64,000 bases of DNA from Agrobacterium vitis (GTDB taxonomy: Bacteria; Pseudomonadota; Alphaproteobacteria; Rhizobiales; Rhizobiaceae), in contig NZ_CP146242.1 in the NCBI RefSeq assembly GCF_037039395.1, positions 1,054,001-1,118,000 of the forward strand, in the 5' to 3' direction. The position numbers and the translations under genes are program-made. Shown here piece by piece: positions 44,081-54,400 of this stretch (its first letter is position 1; every line of letters starts with the position of its first letter). The notes under the pieces were generated by a model. That model did no database searches, was not told where the DNA came from, and was given only the letters and a program-made list of their open reading frames with translations.

Positions 44081-45310
44081 TTATGGATGGACTGTCAGGT
44101 TCGGCACCGCGGTCACGAATTTCCCACCCCAATCGGCGATATAAGAAAGCTGTTGTTTGATTTCTGCCGTCAGATTCCATGGTAGGATCACCAGTCTGTC
44201 AGGTTTGCGGGTTTTCAGAACCTCTTCCGAAACAATCGGCACGCGGCTTCCGGGAAGAAACATACCTTGCTTGGCCGGGTTCTTGTCGACGACGAAAGCA
44301 ATCTGGCCGGCTTTGATGCCGGCGAAGTTCAATAGCGTATTGCCCTTGGCCGCTGCACCGTAGGCGGCAACAGACAGGCCTTTCCGGTTGCAATCGATCA
44401 GGAAGGACAGGAAATCGTCGCGCACGGCTTCGGCCTCAGTCTGGAAACCGTCATAGCCGGTCACGGCATCAAGACCGGCCGCTCTTTCACGCGCCAGCAT
44501 CGCCTCGACAGCCGGTGTGCGGACATGGGCCTTGCTGTCGGCCCGGCAGGCCAGCACCCGCAGGCTGCCGCCATGCCAGGGCGTGGTTTCCACATCAAAC
44601 GCCATCAGTCCGTTGGCGGCGAAAATCCGGTCGACGGCCAGAAGCGACAGATAGGAATAATGCTCGTGATAGGCCGTATCGAACTGGCGCTCCGCGATCA
44701 TATTCATCAGATGCGGAAATTCAAAGGTTGCAACCCCCGCAGGTTTCAGCAATTGGGCAAAGCCTGCGACGAAATCGTTGATGTCAGGCACGTGCGCCAG
44801 CACATTGTTGGCGGCAGTCAGATCCGCGGCCCAGCCGTCGGCCACCAGCTTTTTCGCCAGCTCTACGCCAAAAAACTCTTCGACGATGTCAATGCCCTTG
44901 TCACGTGCGGCCCGGGCCGTGCTGGCCGTCGGTTCGACACCCAGGCAGGCGATGCCGCGCTCACGCACATATTGCAGCAGGTAGCCGTCATTGGCGGCCA
45001 CTTCCACCACTTTTGCCCCTTCGCCAAGCCCGAAGCGAGCCGTCATCGCCTCGACATAAGATTTGGCATGCGCCAGCCAGGACGAGGAAAACGAGGAAAA
45101 ATAAGCATAATCATCGGAAAAGAAGGTTTCACGGGCGGCGAAATCCTCGGTCTGCACCAAAAGGCAGTCTTCGCAGACCCGGATGACCAGCGGATACCAA
45201 AGCTCCGGCTTTACCAGATCCTTGGCCTTCACATAGGAATTGGAGGGCGGCGCGGTGCCAAGGTCGAGAAAGGGTCGCATCCGAAGCGATCCACAATGGC
45301 GGCAATTCAT
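44081..45310 (-). CDS. sugar C-methyltransferase (TylC3/NovU-like class I MTase)
   Basis: A 409-residue three-part methyltransferase. The N-terminal zinc-binding domain has CRHCG and CEDCLLVQ; the SAM-binding domain has VVEVAANDGYLLQYVRERG and GVEPTAS; the C-terminal domain has VAAYGAAAKGNTLLNFAGI and FVVDKNPAKQGMFLPGSRVP. This layout is that of NDP-4-keto-6-deoxyhexose 3-C-methyltransferases. It overlaps the rfbC-like epimerase by 4 bp and so is coupled to the CDP-sugar genes. A CDP-linked ketosugar is therefore the likely substrate; this is inference. Confidence 0.9.
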   Translation of the reverse strand: MNCRHCGSLRMRPFLDLGTAPPSNSYVKAKDLVKPELWYPLVIRVCEDCLLVQTEDFAARETFFSDDYAYFSSFSSSWLAHAKSYVEAMTARFGLGEGAKVVEVAANDGYLLQYVRERGIACLGVEPTASTARAARDKGIDIVEEFFGVELAKKLVADGWAADLTAANNVLAHVPDINDFVAGFAQLLKPAGVATFEFPHLMNMIAERQFDTAYHEHYSYLSLLAVDRIFAANGLMAFDVETTPWHGGSLRVLACRADSKAHVRTPAVEAMLARERAAGLDAVTGYDGFQTEAEAVRDDFLSFLIDCNRKGLSVAAYGAAAKGNTLLNFAGIKAGQIAFVVDKNPAKQGMFLPGSRVPIVSEEVLKTRKPDRLVILPWNLTAEIKQQLSYIADWGGKFVTAVPNLTVHP

Positions 45311-45870
45311 GCAATCAGTCCTTCAAAGTCGGGCTGGATCAGCGGATGGCTCTGGTCTCGGGCAGACAGCCGCTCAACCGGCAAAGGCCAGGTGATGCCG
45401 ATCCGTGGATCCTCCGGCTGAAGCCCGCCCTCGGCCTCCGCCCGGTAAGGGGCGGAATGGGTATAGATCATCCGCACCGTATCGCTCAGCGCCTGAAACC
45501 CATGAGCAAAGCCAGGCGGGATCAACAGCGAGCGACAATTGTCGCCCGACAGTTCGACGCAGACATGCTGGAGAAAGCTCGGCGAGCCCTGGCGCAGATC
45601 CACGGCCACGTCGAGGATTGTGCCTTCAACACAAGTCACCAGTTTCCATTCGGCAAAAGGCGCATGTTGAAAATGCAGGCCGCGCACGGTGCCTTTTTGT
45701 GACGTTCCGGTTTCATTGACCTGCAAGACCGGCCCCGGCCAGCCAAAGGCCGCAAGCTCTTCACCGCAAAACAACCGGCTGAGAAAACCACGCTCGTCGC
45801 CAAACCGGCTGCGGGTCAGCAGCGTCAGGCCGGGAATCGCGGTGTCTTCGGGCTGGAACCGTTGGCTCAT
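45307..45870 (-). CDS. dTDP-4-dehydrorhamnose 3,5-epimerase-like protein
   Basis: A 187-residue cupin of the RfbC/RmlC family, which epimerises C3 and/or C5 of NDP-4-keto-6-deoxyhexoses. Seen are FGDERGFLSRLF, VNETGTSQKGTVRGLHFQ (catalytic His in RGLHFQ), DVAVDLRQGSPSF, LLIPPGFAHGFQALSD and IGITWPL. It lies between a CDP-glucose dehydratase gene and a C-methyltransferase gene, with 4-bp overlaps to both, so it probably acts on a CDP-linked rather than dTDP-linked sugar. The start is ATG 45870. Confidence 0.92.
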   Translation of the reverse strand: MSQRFQPEDTAIPGLTLLTRSRFGDERGFLSRLFCGEELAAFGWPGPVLQVNETGTSQKGTVRGLHFQHAPFAEWKLVTCVEGTILDVAVDLRQGSPSFLQHVCVELSGDNCRSLLIPPGFAHGFQALSDTVRMIYTHSAPYRAEAEGGLQPEDPRIGITWPLPVERLSARDQSHPLIQPDFEGLIA

Positions 45871-46952
45871 ACCGCTCGCCTCACATCCATGCCGAGACCA
45901 TGGGCATAATCGGCAATATCGGCAAGGCACAGGTCTCTGGCCGATGCGCCGGCGGCGAGCCGTCGATACCAGTTCATGGTGCGCGCCACCGTTTCCTCCA
46001 GCGACCAGAGCGGCCTGTAGCCGAGTGTCGCCGAGGCTTTGGAACTGTCGAGCATCAGATAACCGGCTTCATGGGGACCGTCGCTGCCATCGCCCAGCAC
46101 CACCTGACCGCTGCCGAAATGCCTGACGGCCAGGGCCAGAACATCCGCAACGCAAGCCGCACCGGCATGGTCGGGGCCAAAATTCAACGCTGTCAGCGAA
46201 GCTGGATCATGCCACAGATGGTGCGCCATGGAGATGTAGCCTGCCAAGGGCTCCAGCACATGTTGCCAGGGGCGGACCGCGTTCGGACGGCGCACGTCGA
46301 GCGGCGCACCGATACTCCAGGCGCGCACCGCATCCGGGATCAACCGGTCCTCAGCCCAATCGCCGCCGCCGATGACATTGCCGGCCCGCGCCGTGGCGAG
46401 ACCGACGCCGCGCGCGGCAAAAAACGACGACCGGTAGCTGGAGACGACGATCTCAGCCGCCGCCTTGCTGGCGCTATAGGGATCGTGACCGCCGAGCGGA
46501 TCGGTCTCGACAAAGGCCTTGCCGGTCTCGGCATTCTCATAGACCTTGTCGGTGGTGATGACGACGATGGACTTCACATCCGGGGAAATCCGAAGCGCTT
46601 CCAGCACATGCGCTGTGCCTTGCACATTGGTCTCAAAGGTCGCCAAGGGATCGCGGTAGCCAAGCCGCACAAGTGGCTGGGCCGCCAGATGAAAGACGAT
46701 CTGCGGCTTTACCCGGGCGACAACAGCCGCCACGGCATTACGATCACGCAGATCGCAAATGCCGCCTCTCGCGTGAGCGTCATGACCCGTCAGCAGGCCG
46801 TACAGGTTGGGCACCGTCTGTGGCGCAAGGGCCAGACCGCTGACCTCGGCGCCCATTTGCGTCAGCCAAAGCGCCAGCCAACTGCCCTTGAAGCCGGTAT
46901 GGCCGGTCAGGAGCACTCGTTTGCCGGCCCAGAACTGTCGGTCGATCATCAT
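45867..46952 (-). CDS. rfbG: CDP-glucose 4,6-dehydratase
   Basis: RfbG converts CDP-glucose to CDP-4-keto-6-deoxyglucose with bound NAD. The 361-residue SDR enzyme has LLTGHTGFKGSWLALWL at the N terminus, IVVITTDKVYEN, and DPYSASKAAAEIVVSSYR (YxxxK). GNVIGGGDWAEDRLIPDAVRAW is highly typical of this family. The start ATG 46952 overlaps the rfbF stop (TGATG), with GGAAGAG 6 bp upstream. Confidence 0.96.
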   Translation of the reverse strand: MMIDRQFWAGKRVLLTGHTGFKGSWLALWLTQMGAEVSGLALAPQTVPNLYGLLTGHDAHARGGICDLRDRNAVAAVVARVKPQIVFHLAAQPLVRLGYRDPLATFETNVQGTAHVLEALRISPDVKSIVVITTDKVYENAETGKAFVETDPLGGHDPYSASKAAAEIVVSSYRSSFFAARGVGLATARAGNVIGGGDWAEDRLIPDAVRAWSIGAPLDVRRPNAVRPWQHVLEPLAGYISMAHHLWHDPASLTALNFGPDHAGAACVADVLALAVRHFGSGQVVLGDGSDGPHEAGYLMLDSSKASATLGYRPLWSLEETVARTMNWYRRLAAGASARDLCLADIADYAHGLGMDVRRAV

Positions 46953-47722
46953 CACCAGCTCTTCCATGGCGGGCTGCCACCCGCCCATAGGTCTTCCAGA
47001 TGGTTCTTGTCGCGCAGCGTATCCATCGGCTGCCAGAAACCGTTATGCAGATAGGCGCAAAGCTCGCCGTCTTCGGCAAGGCTGGTCAAAGGCTCGGCTT
47101 CCCACGGCATGTCATCGCCAGCGATCCGGTCGATGCATTTGGGTGACAGTACGAAGAAGCCGCCATTGATATAGCCCGCCTCGCCCACCGGCTTTTCCAC
47201 GAAGCCACGCACCATCGGTCCGTCCATTTTCAGGGCGCCGTAGCGGGCTGGCGGCTGCACGGCGGTTACCGTTGCCAGCTTCCCATGTTCCTTGTGAAAC
47301 CGCAGCGTGGCGGAAATATCCAGATCGGAGAGGCCGTCGCCATAGGTAAAGCAGAACGCTTCCTCATCCTTGAGGTAGGAAGCAACCCGCTTCAGCCGTC
47401 CCCCGGTCATCGAGCTTTCACCGGTATCGATCAGGGTCACGCGCCAGTTTTCAGCGCTCTTGCGGTGAAATTCCAGCCTGTTATCGGAGAGATCGAAGGT
47501 GATATCCGACATATGCAGGCCGTAATTGGCGAAATATTCCTTGATGATATAGCCCTTGAACCCGCAGCAGATGATGAATTCGCGGATGCCATGAGCATAA
47601 TAGAGCTTCATGATGTGCCAGAGAATCGGCCGCCCGCCGATCTCGATCATCGGCTTTGGCCGCAAATGGGTCTCTTCGGAAATCCGCGTGCCGAGACCGC
47701 CAGCCAGGATAACCGCCTTCAT
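46952..47722 (-). CDS. rfbF: glucose-1-phosphate cytidylyltransferase
   Basis: RfbF makes CDP-glucose from CTP and glucose 1-phosphate. The 256-residue nucleotidyltransferase has the signature [20 protein letters not shown] followed by [19 protein letters not shown]; further blocks are [29 protein letters not shown] and [11 protein letters not shown]. The start ATG 47722 is the normal family start; an open frame of 20 more codons has no homology. It is the first gene of a tightly overlapping unit rfbF-rfbG-rfbC-like-C-methyltransferase. Confidence 0.96.
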   Translation of the reverse strand: MKAVILAGGLGTRISEETHLRPKPMIEIGGRPILWHIMKLYYAHGIREFIICCGFKGYIIKEYFANYGLHMSDITFDLSDNRLEFHRKSAENWRVTLIDTGESSMTGGRLKRVASYLKDEEAFCFTYGDGLSDLDISATLRFHKEHGKLATVTAVQPPARYGALKMDGPMVRGFVEKPVGEAGYINGGFFVLSPKCIDRIAGDDMPWEAEPLTSLAEDGELCAYLHNGFWQPMDTLRDKNHLEDLWAGGSPPWKSW

Positions 47723-48036
47723 CGCCCAATCTCCGTGCCGACCATTGCCTACCCTACCCATTCGCCGCCTGTCCGGTTTCAAGCGGATTACGGCTGGATG
47801 CCTTTGTTTTCATACGCGGAATCCCCACGTAAACGGGCAGGATGCGCAAACTGGAGGACTTGCGGAAAAGATCATGCCCGATCACGATACGGAAGGGCCG
47901 CCGATCCTGAACAGAACGACGGTCTCCCTATCGGCCAACCCTAGCGAGGGAAACTGTCGTCAAACTGGAGCGTGTTTGCTGATCCGGGTTCGGCATTTCG
48001 GCTAAAAAGCTCCCGCAAGCCTCTGCGCGGCATTTC
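47723..48036. other. upstream region of the CDP-sugar operon
   Basis: About 314 bp between rfbF and the repeat that ends galE. It should hold the operon promoter. No gene or repeat was recognised. Confidence 0.4.
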
Positions 48037-48141
48037 CTAGAGTCTGTCAGGTTCATATTGAACCAGACAGACTCTCGTTTCTTTTGTTTGAGTTTGTCTT
48101 TTCGGGAAAACCGGTTTCCACTTTTCCTTGACAAACTCTAG
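48037..48141 (-). repeat. 105-bp terminal-inverted repeat (family B), copy 2, inside galE
   Basis: On the minus strand it begins CTAGAGTTTGTCAAGGAAAA and ends CCTGACAGACTCTAG; the ends are 15-bp inverted repeats with two differences. It has the same length as the copy at 39196-39300. All of it lies inside the galE reading frame: it encodes the last 34 residues, and its terminal TAG is the galE stop codon. Confidence 0.88.
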
Positions 48142-49137
48142 TGGCGTTGCGCGCGTCCTCAGGCAGCGTCTTTCCCATTCGAGGGAGGTGCGCACAATCA
48201 TATCCAGCCCCGGGTTGTCAGCCATCCAGCCCAGACGCTGGCGCGCAAGGCCTGGATCGGCAATCACGCAGGCGGCATCGCCAGGGCGCGGCGCATCAAA
48301 GACAGTCGGCAGCCTTTGGCCCGCAACCCGTTCCACCGCAGCGATGACTTCTTTCACCGAAGCGCCGTCACCATAGCCGCAATTGGCCACCAGCGACGGG
48401 CCGCCACCACGCAGATAGGCAAGCGCCTGTTGATGGGCAGAGACCAGATCGTCGACATGGATATAGTCGCGGATCCCCGTGCCATCCCGCGTTGGATAAT
48501 CCGTTCCGAACACCGTGATATGGGGACGAAGACCAAGCGCCGTCACGCAGGCGGCCTTGATCAGGTGGGTGGCGCCCTTTGTGGATTGGCCTGTCCGCCC
48601 TTTGGCATCACAGCCTGCAACATTGAAGTAACGCAGGGCGACGAAGCGAAAATCCGGATCGGCGCGGGCCGTATCGGCCAGCATCAGTTCGGTCATCAGC
48701 TTGGATTGACCATAAGGGCTTTGCGGCCTCAGCGGATCGGTTTCGCGCACCGGGCGATCTTCGACAGGCGCGCCATAAACTGCAGCCGTCGAGGAAAAAA
48801 CCAGCTTGCCGATACCGGCCCGCACCGTCTCCTCGATCAGGATCGAGGAATTGACGGTATTGTTTGTGTAATAGTCCATCGGATTGGCGATGGACTCGGA
48901 GACGACCACCGAGCCTGCAAAATGAAAGATCGCCTCGATGGAATGATGCGCGAAGATCTGCCGCAACAGGTCACGGTCGCCGATATCGCCGAGATAAAAG
49001 CGCGCGCCGGGCGCAACAGCACCGCGAAAGCCGGTGGACAGCCGGTCCAGCACAACGACCTCGTGACCAGCGTCCACCATTGCCCAGACCATATGGCTGC
49101 CGATATAACCAGCGCCACCCGTCACCAAGATTGCCAT
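48037..49137 (-). CDS. galE: UDP-glucose 4-epimerase with repeat-encoded C-terminal tail
   Basis: GalE interconverts UDP-glucose and UDP-galactose for exopolysaccharide and LPS. The 366-residue protein has VTGGAGYIGSHMVWAM, FSSTAAVYG, SPYGQSKLMTE (YxxxK), RYFNVAGCD and GTGIRDYIHVDDLVSAH. Family members usually end near residue 330-340. Residues 333-366 (LEFVKEKW to VQYEPDRL) come wholly from a 105-bp dispersed repeat whose last three bases give the stop. The tail is basic and has no similarity to GalE, so it probably replaced or extended the original end. Catalytic parts are intact. Confidence 0.93.
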   Translation of the reverse strand: MAILVTGGAGYIGSHMVWAMVDAGHEVVVLDRLSTGFRGAVAPGARFYLGDIGDRDLLRQIFAHHSIEAIFHFAGSVVVSESIANPMDYYTNNTVNSSILIEETVRAGIGKLVFSSTAAVYGAPVEDRPVRETDPLRPQSPYGQSKLMTELMLADTARADPDFRFVALRYFNVAGCDAKGRTGQSTKGATHLIKAACVTALGLRPHITVFGTDYPTRDGTGIRDYIHVDDLVSAHQQALAYLRGGGPSLVANCGYGDGASVKEVIAAVERVAGQRLPTVFDAPRPGDAACVIADPGLARQRLGWMADNPGLDMIVRTSLEWERRCLRTRATPLEFVKEKWKPVFPKRQTQTKETRVCLVQYEPDRL

Positions 49138-49294
49138 GACCGCCCCACTACAGCCTCGTCTCTGGCCGCAGCTAATCTCCTCGGGTTTTTCAACCCGTTA
49201 AAATCGCCAGGCCTGACCGCAACGCGGCCCGAACTTTTATAGAAAGGGCTAAAATGGCCTTAATGCAACCCCTCAGTGTTGAATGAATAATCCG

Positions 49295-50482
49295 TCACAG
49301 CCGGGCAATGTAATCGCTCAATCGTGCAGCGGCGTCTTCGATCTGGCGTGGGTCGCGCAGGAAGCAGGCGCGCAGAAACGAGCTGCCCCCTGCCCCGAAC
49401 GCCGATCCGGGCGCCAGCGCCACGCCGGTTTTATCAACGATATCCATGGCCGCCGCCCGGCTGTCGGTCACGCCATCGATTTCCATGAAGGCGTAAAGCG
49501 CCCCATCCGGCTTGACGGAACGAACCCGGTTGGTGGCGATCAGCGCATCCAGCAGGATATCGCGCGAGGTGCGCGCCCGCTGGATGTTTTCGGCGACAAA
49601 TTGATCGCCGTGGTCCAAGGCTGCCACCGCGCCGCGCTGCATGAACTGCGCCACGCCAGAGGTGGAATATTGAATGAGGTTTTCCAGCACCTGACCGATT
49701 TCCGGTGGCGCCACCAGCCAGCCGACCCGCCAGCCGGTCATCGACCAGTTCTTGGAAAAAGAATTGCCAAACATCACCCGGTCGCCCTCTTCCATCACAT
49801 CCAGGAAGGACGGAGCACGGGAGGGACCGGCGAAATAGTAAAGCGAATAGATTTCATCCGCCAGAATCCACAGGCCATGCTTGCGGGCAAGCGCAAGAAT
49901 GGCGCGCAGATCATCGAGGCTGGCCGTCCAGCCGGTCGGGTTGGACGGCGTATTGATGAACAGCGCCTTGGTTTTGGGTGTAATCGCCTTTTCGATCTGC
50001 CCGAGATCCAACTGCCAGGCACCATGCTCATAGCCGATCTCTACACCAACCGCCTTCGCCCCACTGATTTCGATGGCGGCGACGATATTGGGCCAGCAGG
50101 GGGAAAGGTAGATCATCTCGTCGCCCGGCCCGGTCATTGCCTGTACGGCAAGCTGGATGGCCTGCATGCCGGAACCGGTCACATAGAAATGCTCGCTCGG
50201 CAGACTGACGGCAAAATGCCGCCGGTAGTAATCGGACAGCGCCTGACGCAGTTCGGGAATACCGCGTTGCCAGGTATAGAATGTCTCGCCGCCCAGAAGC
50301 GCATCGCTTGCGGCCCGATTGATGAAATCCGGGCTCGGCAGATCGCCTTCCCCCGCCCAGAGCGGCAGGAGATTATCGCGCCCACGCGCATAATTGATAA
50401 TCTCGACAATACCGCTTTCGGGCGCGGACGTGGCGCGCTGGCTAAGGCTGGAAATCAGGGATGGACCGGCAGGCAAAGACAT
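49295..50482 (-). CDS. class I/II PLP-dependent aminotransferase
   Basis: A 395-residue fold-type I aminotransferase. The PLP-binding lysine is in FGNSFSKNWSMTGWRVGW; FINTPSNPTGW (Asn contacting PLP), ILADEIYSLYYF and the C-terminal FLRACFLRDPRQIEDA (substrate-binding Arg) are present. It resembles the AspC/aspartate-type subgroup; the amino acid substrate is not clear. ATG 50482 has AAGGAG 8 bp upstream. It stands alone between galE and mscL. Confidence 0.92.
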   Translation of the reverse strand: MSLPAGPSLISSLSQRATSAPESGIVEIINYARGRDNLLPLWAGEGDLPSPDFINRAASDALLGGETFYTWQRGIPELRQALSDYYRRHFAVSLPSEHFYVTGSGMQAIQLAVQAMTGPGDEMIYLSPCWPNIVAAIEISGAKAVGVEIGYEHGAWQLDLGQIEKAITPKTKALFINTPSNPTGWTASLDDLRAILALARKHGLWILADEIYSLYYFAGPSRAPSFLDVMEEGDRVMFGNSFSKNWSMTGWRVGWLVAPPEIGQVLENLIQYSTSGVAQFMQRGAVAALDHGDQFVAENIQRARTSRDILLDALIATNRVRSVKPDGALYAFMEIDGVTDSRAAAMDIVDKTGVALAPGSAFGAGGSSFLRACFLRDPRQIEDAAARLSDYIARL

Positions 50483-50704
50483 GGACAAACTCCTTGAGTA
50501 ACAACGTTCATAACCGAAGCTCCGGAGAAAATCCTATGAGAAAGAGTGGCTGATCGATCGATTCTGGTGATGGCCTCGGCCAGAGGAAATCCTTGCACCA
50601 AGGGCCGAGGCCATCTCTACCTGATTGTAAAGACAACAGGATTTATCAGTCTCAACGCTTTTCGGTCAGCCTCATTTTCTGTCAGCGCAGCAGGCAGCCA
50701 AACA

Positions 50705-51196
50705 TCAAGGCGTGCCTGGCTCAATACGTGCTGAAGACGCCTCAGCCCCGTTGCTTTGCTGTGCCTTCAGCAAATCACGGATCTCTGTCAGCAGCAGTAC
50801 GTCTGCCGGCGGCGGCGGTGTAGGCTTGCCCTGTTTTTCATCATGTTCCAGCTGTTTGCGCAGAACATTGACACCCTTGACCATCAGGAAAATGATCCAG
50901 GCCAGAATGACGAAATTGATGGCGACGGTCAGGAAATTGCCATAGGCAAACACCGCGCCCTGCTTGCGTGCTTCAGCCAGCGACTGCGCCGTGACCTTGT
51001 CACTGAGCGGCAGGAAATAATTGGAAAAATCGAACCCGCCGAACACCACGCCAACCACCGGCATGACGATATCGTTGACCAGCGAGGTGACGATCAAACC
51101 GAAGGCGCCACCAATGATGACACCTACGGCGAGATCCATGACATTGCCTCTGGCAATGAACGACTTGAATTCTTTGAACACGCCTGTCCCCTTCAT
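50705..51196 (-). CDS. mscL: large-conductance mechanosensitive channel MscL
   Basis: MscL opens under membrane tension to release solutes during osmotic downshock. The 163-residue protein has the conserved N terminus [43 protein letters not shown] (first helix) and a second membrane helix ([23 protein letters not shown]). The cytoplasmic tail ([17 protein letters not shown]) ends in a non-conserved extension, making it longer than the E. coli protein (136). ATG 51196 was chosen over an ATG 7 codons upstream because GGAGG precedes it. Confidence 0.96.
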   Translation of the reverse strand: MKGTGVFKEFKSFIARGNVMDLAVGVIIGGAFGLIVTSLVNDIVMPVVGVVFGGFDFSNYFLPLSDKVTAQSLAEARKQGAVFAYGNFLTVAINFVILAWIIFLMVKGVNVLRKQLEHDEKQGKPTPPPPADVLLLTEIRDLLKAQQSNGAEASSARIEPGTP

Positions 51197-51430
51197 GACT
51201 TGTCTACCTCCATTCATCTGGATGACTTCATAGATGCCTCATAAAGACTTGCCTTAGAAGCCCAAATTGCCGGTTTCAGCACGAATGCCAAAACTTCAGC
51301 ATTGTTTCTAACGCGCAAATTCCGTTTCGGTTTCGACTTATTGCCAACAAGCCCCCCGATTTTAAAAGGCGGCGGCATGGCTTAAAGTGACAAAGCTTTA
51401 TAAGAGGCACGTGAATGGGAGGGGCAAGCG

Positions 51431-54400
51431 ATGCTTCCGGCATGGCTGATCATCACGGCATCGATTGCCTATCTGCTGCTGCTGTTTGCGGTGGCAAGCT
51501 ATGGCGACAGGCGAAGCCGCCGCAATGGTGTGCCTGTGGGCGGGCGTCCGCTTGTCTACGGGCTGTCGCTGGCGGTCTATTGCACCTCCTGGACCTATTT
51601 CGGCGGCGTCGGCCTGGCTGCGGACCGCGGCCTCGAATTCATGGGTATCTATATCGGCCCGATCCTGATGCTGACGCTCGGCCTGCCGCTGATCCGCCGG
51701 ATGATCGAAATCGCCAAGGTCGAAAAGCTGACCTCCGGCGCTGATTTCGTCGCCGCCCGCTATGGCAAGAACCCTATCGTCGGCATGCTGGTCACGGTGA
51801 TTTCGCTGGCGGGCTCCATTCCCTATATCGCGCTTCAACTGAAGGCCGTCTCCAATTCGGTCGGCGTCATGGTCGATCCGGCCAGCTACGGCATCGGCAC
51901 CGGCAATCTCTATTTTGTCGATCTGGCGCTGATCGTTGCCCTGACGCTTGCCTGCTTTTCGGCGATTTTCGGCACGCGCCATACGGACGCCACCGAACAT
52001 CAGGACGGGCTGATCCTGGCGATCTCGATGGAATCGGTGGTCAAGCTGCTGGCCTTTTGCACGCTGGGCATCACGGTGGTGTTCTTCCTGTTCGATGGAC
52101 CGGCGGATCTCTGGCGCGCGGCAACCGAAAGCCCGAGGGTGATGGAAGCGCTGGCCTATCAGACACCGCTCAGTCGCTGGCTGCTGCTGATTGCGCTCTC
52201 TGCCTTCGCCATCCTGATGCTGCCGCGCCAGTTCCATGTCAGCGTGGTCGAAAACCGCACGGATCGGGAACTGCGCCGGGCTGGATGGATGCTGCCGCTT
52301 TATCTGATCGCCATCAATCTCTTCGTGCTGCCAGCCGCCATTGGCGGGCTTCTGGCCTTCAATGGCACCGGCAATGCCGATCTCTATGTTCTCTCCCTGC
52401 CGCTGACCCATGATCTGCCATTCGTCACGCTGGTCACCTTTATCGGCGGCTTTTCCGCCGCCACCGCCATGGTGATCGTCGAAACGGTGGCGCTGGCCAT
52501 CATGATTTCCAACGACATCGTCCTGCCGGTTCTGCTGCGGCGCGGGTTCCGGCATGGGCCTGAGGCCTCGCAAAGCCTGGCCAAGACCGTGCTTCTCATT
52601 CGCCGCCTGGCGATTTTTGGCGTGTTGCTGCTCGGCTATGCCTATTTCCGGCTGGCCAGCGACGACCGGGGCCTTTCCTCCATCGGCCTGCTGGCCTTTT
52701 CCGCCATTGCCCAAATCGCACCTTGCCTGCTGGGCGGCCTCATCTGGCGCAGAGCCAATGCCAGAGGCGCGATCCTTGGCCTGTCGCTTGGCTTTCTCAC
52801 CTGGATCTACACGCTGCTTTTGCCGAGCTTCGGGCTTGATGCCCATAAGGATCTGGCGCCGGATATCCTGTCCTTCCTGTTTCCGGGTGTCGATGCCTTC
52901 AGCCGCGCCGGGGCCGATCCGCTGCTGACGGCGACCGTACTGTCCCTGCTGATCAACCTGTTGGCCTTCGTGCTTGGCAGTCTCAGCCGCAATCCCCGCC
53001 CGGTCGAGCGCATCCAGTCGGGCATATTCGTGCGCCGGCACCAACGTTCGCAATTTGCCACCAAGGGCTGGAAAACCCGGGTGAGCATCGGCGACCTGAA
53101 AACGGCGATTGCCCGATATCTCGGTCAGGAGCGGATGGAACGCTCACTGAAAAGCTATGAGCGCGGTGCCGGACGCCGGTTGGAAGACGATAGCCCTGCC
53201 GACATGGCCTTCATCCATTTCACCGAGCAATTGCTGGGTAGCGCCATCGGCTCGGCCTCGGCCCGACTGGTCCTGTCGCTGGTGCTGCAAAAAGCCGAGG
53301 ATACCTCCGCCGACACCGCCTGGCTGCTCGATCAGGCAAGCGAGGCCCTGCATTATAACCAGGACATGTTGCAAACCGCGCTCTCGCAGATGGACCAGGG
53401 CATAGCGGTTTTCGACAGCAGCAGCCGATTGACGATCTGGAACCGGCGGTTTCGAAGCCTGCTCGATCTGCCCGACGAAATGGGACAGGTCGGCGTGCCG
53501 CTCAGCACGATAGTCCACCGGCTGACCGAACGCGGCGCCATTGCGGCCAAGGAGGAGGCGGGCGTTCTTGCCAATTTCCACCATCTCGATGAACCCTTCC
53601 AGCTGGTGTTGAGCGAGGGCGCCCAGATCATCGAAGTGCGCTGCAACGCCCTGCCCGACAAGGGGTTGGTGGCAACCTTCACCGACATCACCCCGCAAGT
53701 GGCGGCGGACCGGGCCTTAAAACAGGCCAATGAAACGCTGGAACAGCGGGTGGGCGAGCGCACGGCGGAACTGATGCGGGTCAATACCGCACTTGCCGAA
53801 GCCCGCGCCAGCGCCGATGAGGCCAATATCGGCAAGACCCGGTTCTTTGCCGCCGCCGGTCACGACATTCTCCAGCCGCTCAATGCCGCAAGGCTCTATT
53901 CCTCGGCACTGGTGGAGCGGCTGGGCCAATCGGAAAATGCCGGGCTGGTGCGCAATATCGATTCGGCACTGGAATCGGTCGAACAGATCCTTGGCGCGGT
54001 GCTGGATCTGTCGCGGCTGGATACAGGCGCAATGAAGCCGCGCTTTGCCACCGTCCCCCTGCAAGGCCTGCTGGAGCGGATCAGAACCGATTTCGAGCCG
54101 ATGGCCCTGGAGAAAAACCTGAAACTGGTGGTACTGCCGACCGCGCTCAGCGTGCGCTCCGATGCCAATCTTCTGCGCCGGCTGGTGCAGAATCTGGTCT
54201 CCAACGCCATTAAATATACGCCCTCGGGAAAGGTCCTGGTCGGTGCGCGCCGCCGTGGCGGCCAGGTGATCATTCAGGTAACGGATTCGGGCATCGGCAT
54301 TCCGACATCGAAATTCCGCACAGTGTTCAAGGAATTTGCCCGGCTGGACGAAGGCATCAAAACCGCCAGCGGGCTTGGGCTCGGCCTGTCGATTGTCGAT

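Noticed and set aside
45900..47054. 384-codon open frame opposite rfbG
   Set aside because: rfbG has its full dehydratase signature and overlaps its neighbours as in an operon; the antisense frame has no features.
49283..50497. 404-codon open frame opposite the aminotransferase
   Set aside because: The aminotransferase has the PLP lysine motif and a ribosome site; the other frame has neither.
51398..53053. 551-codon open frame on the minus strand opposite the hybrid histidine kinase
   Set aside because: It is a high-GC shadow frame: rich in Gln, Arg, Asp, Gly and His, with no motif, and it overlaps clear membrane and kinase coding sequence on the plus strand.
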